Of a stretch of 64,000 bases of DNA, positions 59,379 to 64,000 are shown one piece after another; position 1 is the stretch's first letter, and every line of letters starts with the position of its first letter. Origin of the DNA: Fulvia fulva (Eukaryota > Ascomycota > Dothideomycetes > Mycosphaerellales > Mycosphaerellaceae); the NCBI RefSeq assembly GCF_020509005.1, contig NC_063014.1:2604001-2668000 (forward strand), written 5' to 3'. The notes under the pieces are model-generated. The model worked only from the letters and a program-made list of their open reading frames with translations. It was not told where the DNA came from and did no database searches. The translations under genes were made by a program, and so were the position numbers.

Positions 59379-60773
59379 GGTGTCGGTGTTGTAGGTGTTG
59401 TATTGGATGTGGTGATTGGATGGAGGCGGTGTAAGTGGTGTGGTTGTTGGAAAGGGATGTGTTGTTTTGCAGCAGGTCCTGAGAAAGAGAGAACGTCTTA
59501 AGTAGGGCTTCGCTGCGTGCTTCGAGCGACGTTTCTGCTTGTGATGCATGTACGCATGACAGTTCAACCGTGAGGAGCGGTACTCCATCTTGTGACCCTG
59601 TGAAGTCCATGTTATCGACTCGTGAAGCAGCGAGACTTGGCCGTAGACCTGGGTACTTCAGGAGTATGAACTTCCTTGGCAAGCATTCGCTGAGTCGAAC
59701 GCATGAAGCGCAGTAGCTCTCATGTGCTACATGCTCTCACCAATCCTTCCATGCCCCTGGGCTCGTGTATCGGTCCCGATGGTGCCAATGCCGCATCGTG
59801 CATCACTTACTTCGAGTGGTTTCATGCCACTGAGGTAGAATCCCAGGAGCCACCACTGATCTGGATTGTAGCGAGGTAGCGCTTCTCGATATATCGACTA
59901 GCCAAGACGTGCTCGCGCCATAGACAGCTATCAGGGTTCAGTCTGGAAGACCTCCGCAGCCATATCACGCCCTTCGATCGTCAAGATCGATTCCTGGATT
60001 CCATTCAACTGGCAGCTTCTAATCGAGCCGGAGTCGATTCAAGCTTCAATGGCGTGCCTCTGCTAACACGAGCCGGCTGAGTCTCGTCAGCTGCTTTGGA
60101 AGAAGTAGGAGAATTCAGGGTATTACAGGCTTGAGAGCCCAATGCTGCGTAGCACGTAGCTGATCAAGACCTGGGGGCTGTCAATGATGTATAGTGTAAG
60201 AACTTGACCTCGGCTGGAGCTGGACACGCTCGAGACATATCGTACCCGCGAAGCAAATTAGCCAACTGCCTGTGGAGAATGTTCATTCGGCTGCTTCGTA
60301 TAGGTTTGTTGCGAAGGCATTGCCAGCAATGCGTATGGGTTTACACGAATTTTTCAAACGTTCCTCGAGGCCATTCCGTCTGTACATCGGCTCCTGGCTC
60401 GGGAAAAGCACCAATATGTTGCTGCTCAAACTGTTTTGCGTTCGCTTTTGGCATAAGGTGGCGAAGAGGGCAGCCGCGGCGCCAACGCCGACAACAGTCA
60501 GGAATATGCAGCCCTGACTTCATTCGGCATGTCAATATGCTGATGTTGATTGTACGGGGGAAGTGGTCGCCGGTAGAGGATGGGGAATGGAGCTGCAGTT
60601 CGAGCCAAGCTTTGACCTCTACACAAAACTAGCCTAGCGCCGGTTCATCCTCGGCCCACAGCGCATCTCGAATTCGAACGCGGAAGGAGCGTTTTGGTCG
60701 AAGTTCTTCTCCTTTGCCAGCGCAACGACAAGCAGCACTTCTTTCGACATCTCCCCCGACCAACACCGCCAAA
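59379..60773. other. Divergent intergenic region
   Basis: About 1.4 kb between the minus-strand GPI gene and the plus-strand RPS13 gene. No gene is supported; the last ~100 bases are pyrimidine-rich with CCAACACC, as typical for a ribosomal protein promoter and leader. Confidence 0.45.
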
Positions 60774-61520
60774 ATGGGTCGTCTTCACTCCAACGGAAAG
60801 GGCATCTCTTCGAGCGCCATCCCATACTCGCGCGCTCCACCGGCCTGGCTCAAGACCACGCCGGACCAGGTCGTCGACCAGATCTGCAAGCTCGCAAAGA
60901 AGGGTGCCGCCCCATCGCAGATTGGTGTTGTCCTCCGTGACAGCCACGGTGTCGCTCAGGTCAAGGTCGTCACTGGTATGTCAATTGCAGGATGAGAGGA
61001 GATGTCGTGTCAACACCACTAACACAAATCTCGCACAGGTAACAAGATCCTCCGTATCCTGAAGTCCAACGGTATGCCTACCTCGCAACTCGTCCAGCCT
61101 GTGTGAAAGGAGAACATGAAGAAGTCTGCATTGTCAGACTTGCAAAAGGTGGACCATATGCACTGCTGCAGAATCTGCGCATGCACATAATTACGCCTCT
61201 GCTTGGTCACAGACTGACAGAGTGATGATAGGCCTCGCCCCAGAGATCCCAGAGGACCTCTACATGCTCATCAAGAAGGTATGATACAGCCAAAAGTCAG
61301 CAGTTGCTGCATCGCAATATGTGCGTGCTGACATTCATCTGCCAAGGCTGTGGCCGTCCGCAAGCACCTCGAGCGCAACCGCAAGGACAAGGACAGCAAG
61401 TTCCGCCTGATTCTCATCGAGTCCCGTATCCACCGTCTCTCCCGCTACTACAAGACCGTCGGTGCCCTGCCACCAACTTGGAGATACGAGAGCGCCACTG
61501 CCAGCACCCTTGTCGCATAA
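60774..61520 (+). CDS. RPS13: 40S ribosomal protein S13 (uS15)
   Basis: Four exons, 60774-60975, 61039-61071, 61232-61278 and 61347-61520, giving exactly 151 residues, the family's standard length. It begins [20 protein letters not shown] and contains [40 protein letters not shown] and the C-terminal [17 protein letters not shown]. Exon 2 is only 33 nt. The intron between 61072 and 61231 is long (160 nt) for this genome. The protein binds 18S rRNA in the small subunit body. It is intact. Confidence 0.97.
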
Positions 61521-62191
61521 GCGTGTGCACACGGCTTCGATGAAGGATATGAACTGGTTGTGGTTGGGTTGTTGCATCTACGGATAGGAAGCATGGCGTC
61601 CGGAGGGAACAAAAGCACCAGTATGTGCGCCTTCGCTACGGCGTTGGCAGAAGAGATCACGATGGCTCGCCTGTAGTCATGAATCAACCAAATCTACGCG
61701 CGACGCAACCAGTAGATGCTCTCTCGTTCCCGCATGCTCCAATTCAACCCAGATACATGTCTTCGGCAACGCGCATTCTGTTCTCTCTTCTCACAGAAGG
61801 CGGTCACTCTGACTAGTCTTCTCAAGTCATCCCCTGCAACTTCACTTCGTCAATCTCGCATCTAGCTTCTTCTTCTTCTCTGCCTTTGCAGCATTGAAAC
61901 AAACAGTCTTGTCCCTCATTCCGTGTCGCGATCTCGTCTTCAAGATCTGCCAAGAACGGCAGTCGCACGCGAGATCAGCCGAAGCTATAGACTTCGTGCC
62001 GGAGATAGAGCTATCTCAACAGCACGCCATCTTTACATTTCATGTCGGCACCATGGCTGTCGTAAGCTTTCAGATATCTCTTGACTTGTTACAATAATGC
62101 TTAATGAAGATGCCAACCCACGATGACACGAGTTGACGACATTTAACGACAAGAACTATAACCGCAGATCAACAGCATCGCCACCATCACG
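61521..62191. other. Intergenic region before the permease
   Basis: No gene is supported. It contains the RPS13 3' UTR and the permease promoter and leader. Confidence 0.45.
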
Positions 62192-63929
62192 ATGGTCCTC
62201 GATACAGAAGAGAATACACCCACCATCAGCAACGGCAAGAATGGCGGTTTCATCTCAATCGCACCAGACTACAACACTTTCACCAACGTCGCCTCCTCAA
62301 GCAGACACGACACATCCACCGACTTCGTCACCCACGCCGAAGACACCCAACTCCAACGCGGCCTGCACCAACGCCACATCTCCCTCATCGCCATCGCCGG
62401 CGCAATCGGCACGGGTCTCTTCCTCGGTCTTGGCTCCAGTATCCAGACCGCCGGTCCTCTCGGCGCCCTGTTAGGCTACGCCATCGTCGGCCTGATCGTC
62501 TGCGCTGTCCAGTTTGCCCTTGGGGAGGTCACGGCTTTGTTGCCCGTGACGGGCAGTTTTGTGAGACATGCGGAGTTTTTGGTCGATCCGGCGATGGGGT
62601 TTGCGATTGGGTGGAATATTGTTTATGGGAATTGGTTGAGTGTGCCGGCGGAGATAAGTGCGATTTGTGTGTTGTTTCAGTATTGGACGGATTTGAATAG
62701 TAGTGTTTGGATTTGCTTGGTTATTGGGATGACGTTCGTGGTGGGGATTAGTTTGGTGAGGGTTTATGGTGAGGTGAGTTGGTCTACGAGGTGGCGGGGT
62801 GGATGGTAACGATGCTGATGAAGCTTGGAAGGTTGAGTTCTGGTTTGCGTTGCTGAAGATTGTGTTTATCATCTTCTTGATCATTCTCGGGCTGGTGATC
62901 AACCTCGGAGGAGTTCCTGGAGTCCCTCGCCTTGGATTCCATTACTGGAAGGATCCTGGGCCATTCGTGGAGTACATTTCTACAGGCTCATGGGGCAAGC
63001 TCCTCGGCTTCTGGACGTGTATGAGCTCCGCGGTGTTCTCCTTTGCTGGAACAGAATCTGTGGCTATGGCGGCTGCTGAGACTAGAAACCCACGACAGGT
63101 TATTCCTCGGGCTTGCAAACGGGTATTTGCTCGCGTCTTCCTGTTTTACATCCTTTCGGTGCTGGTAGTCGGGATGCTGGTCTCGAGCGACGACCCGCGC
63201 CTTGCTGATCAGTCCGGTACTGCAGCACAGTCCCCTTTCGTTATTGCGGCTTCAGCGGCCGGCATCAAAGCCATCCCATCTGTGGTCAATGCAGTGGTCA
63301 TTACTTCGGCGTGGTCTTCTTCCAACCAGGCTCTGCTCTCCGGAACTCGTGTCCTCTACGCCCTAGCTTTAAAGAAGCAAGCACCCAGCATCTTGCTGCG
63401 TACCACCTCCTGGGGTGTGCCGTATGTCTGCGTGATCGTGCAGACAACATTCATGTTCCTAGCATTCATGTCGCTGTCCGATGGCGCTCTGACAGTCTTC
63501 TACTGGTTTGTGGATCTTACAGCTTGCGGTGTGCTGATCAGCTGGATCTCGATTCTCATCAACCACCAACGCCTGATCCTTGCCATGAAGAAGCAGGCTA
63601 TACCCATGTCAGCACTACCTTGGCACAACGGGTGGACGACTTTCTCGACACCGGCGGCGTTGGTCATGTGTGTGGTCATTCTTTTCACGGCGGGCTTCAG
63701 CACTTTTACGAAAGGCAATTGGTCAACAAGTGGCTTTGTTTCGAGTTACCTGGACATACCGCTGGTCTTGACGGCTTTCGTACTATGGAAAGTGTTCAAG
63801 AAGACACGATTCGTGAAGCTTGAGGAGATGCCACTACAAGATGCCCTTGGTGAGATCGAGCGCAAGCCAGAGATGCCGGAACCTGCGAAGAAGGGGTGGC
63901 AGAAGGTGATTGGTCTGCTATGGGACTGA
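62192..63929 (+). CDS. Amino acid permease (APC/YAT family)
   Basis: Two exons, 62192-62773 and 62832-63929, with a 58-nt GTGAGT...GGAAG intron; 559 residues. After a hydrophilic N-terminus of about 60 residues the family signature appears as LQRGLHQRHISLIAIAGAIG, TGLFLGLGSSIQTAGPL, then about twelve membrane helices. Other hallmarks are VTALLPVTGSFVRHAEF, FAGTESVAMAAAETRNPR and SGTRVLYALALKKQAPSIL. These plasma-membrane permeases import amino acids by proton symport; specificity cannot be deduced. The gene is intact and of normal length. The window ends 71 bases after its stop. Confidence 0.93.
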
Positions 63930-64000
63930 GTAAGAGCTGGTGGGTATGTCACAAGCTCTCTTATCCACCCAGCGAAGGCATTGACTTTCTGCGCATTTAT

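Overview
This window comes from a filamentous ascomycete (Pezizomycotina), most likely a dothideomycete. Its genes have short 45-110 nt introns with GTAAGT/GTATGT-like donors and CTAAC/CTGAC branch points. The content is typically fungal: Zn2Cys6 and C2H2 transcription factors, an OPT oligopeptide transporter, a class VI-like chitin synthase, an Aro8-type aminotransferase and a DUF8035 protein. The first ~600 bases are an AT-rich, CpA/TpG-poor block that looks like RIP (repeat-induced point mutation), which fits the same group. I place it no lower than this; no species marker is visible.

Layout: 0-0.6 kb RIP-like repeat; 1.8-4.6 kb Set3-like PHD/SET protein; 4.9-5.7 kb broken coiled-coil gene; 6-8 kb Zn2Cys6 regulator; 10.7-13.5 kb OPT transporter; 13.7-14.8 kb unknown gene with an in-frame stop; 15.2-17.0 kb DUF8035 protein; 18.5-22.1 kb superfamily 1 helicase; 22.6-23.1 kb a 481-bp MITE-like element; 24.8-26.6 kb aromatic aminotransferase; 27.7-33.9 kb a run of damaged accessory genes (GPI-like protein, membrane receptor-like protein, two MFS permease relics, a small coiled-coil membrane protein) around an intact three-exon SmG gene; 35.1-37.2 kb secreted type-B carboxylesterase; 37.4-39.6 kb chitin synthase; 41.2-42.4 kb nucleotide-sugar dehydrogenase; 43-43.7 kb damaged integral membrane protein; 44.7-45.8 kb F-box-like protein; 46.7-46.9 kb a 48-residue Cys/His protein; 48.0-51.4 kb AmdX-like regulator; 54.0-54.6 kb OsmC/Ohr protein; 55.2-56.8 kb DhaL-containing kinase-like protein; 57.3-58.3 kb F-box and acidic-protein relics; 58.6-59.4 kb GPI-type repeat protein; 60.8-61.5 kb ribosomal protein S13; 62.2-63.9 kb amino acid permease.

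How the genes fit together: several concern nitrogen nutrition (oligopeptide and amino acid uptake, an allantoate-permease-type MFS now decayed, aromatic aminotransferase, AmdX-like and possibly TamA/Dal81-like regulators), though they are scattered and not one operon-like unit. A second theme is the cell surface: chitin synthase and a divergently oriented nucleotide-sugar dehydrogenase, next to a secreted esterase. Housekeeping genes (SmG, RPS13) are interspersed.

The two strongest observations are the MITE-like element, with 42-bp perfect terminal inverted repeats and a 7-bp flanking duplication, and a non-random pattern of breakage. About ten frameshifts, mostly at homopolymers or a dinucleotide repeat, lie in about 5 kb of accessory genes, while about 29 kb of other coding sequence reads through cleanly. 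Spliced coordinates below were derived by eye from frame continuity and splice signals.
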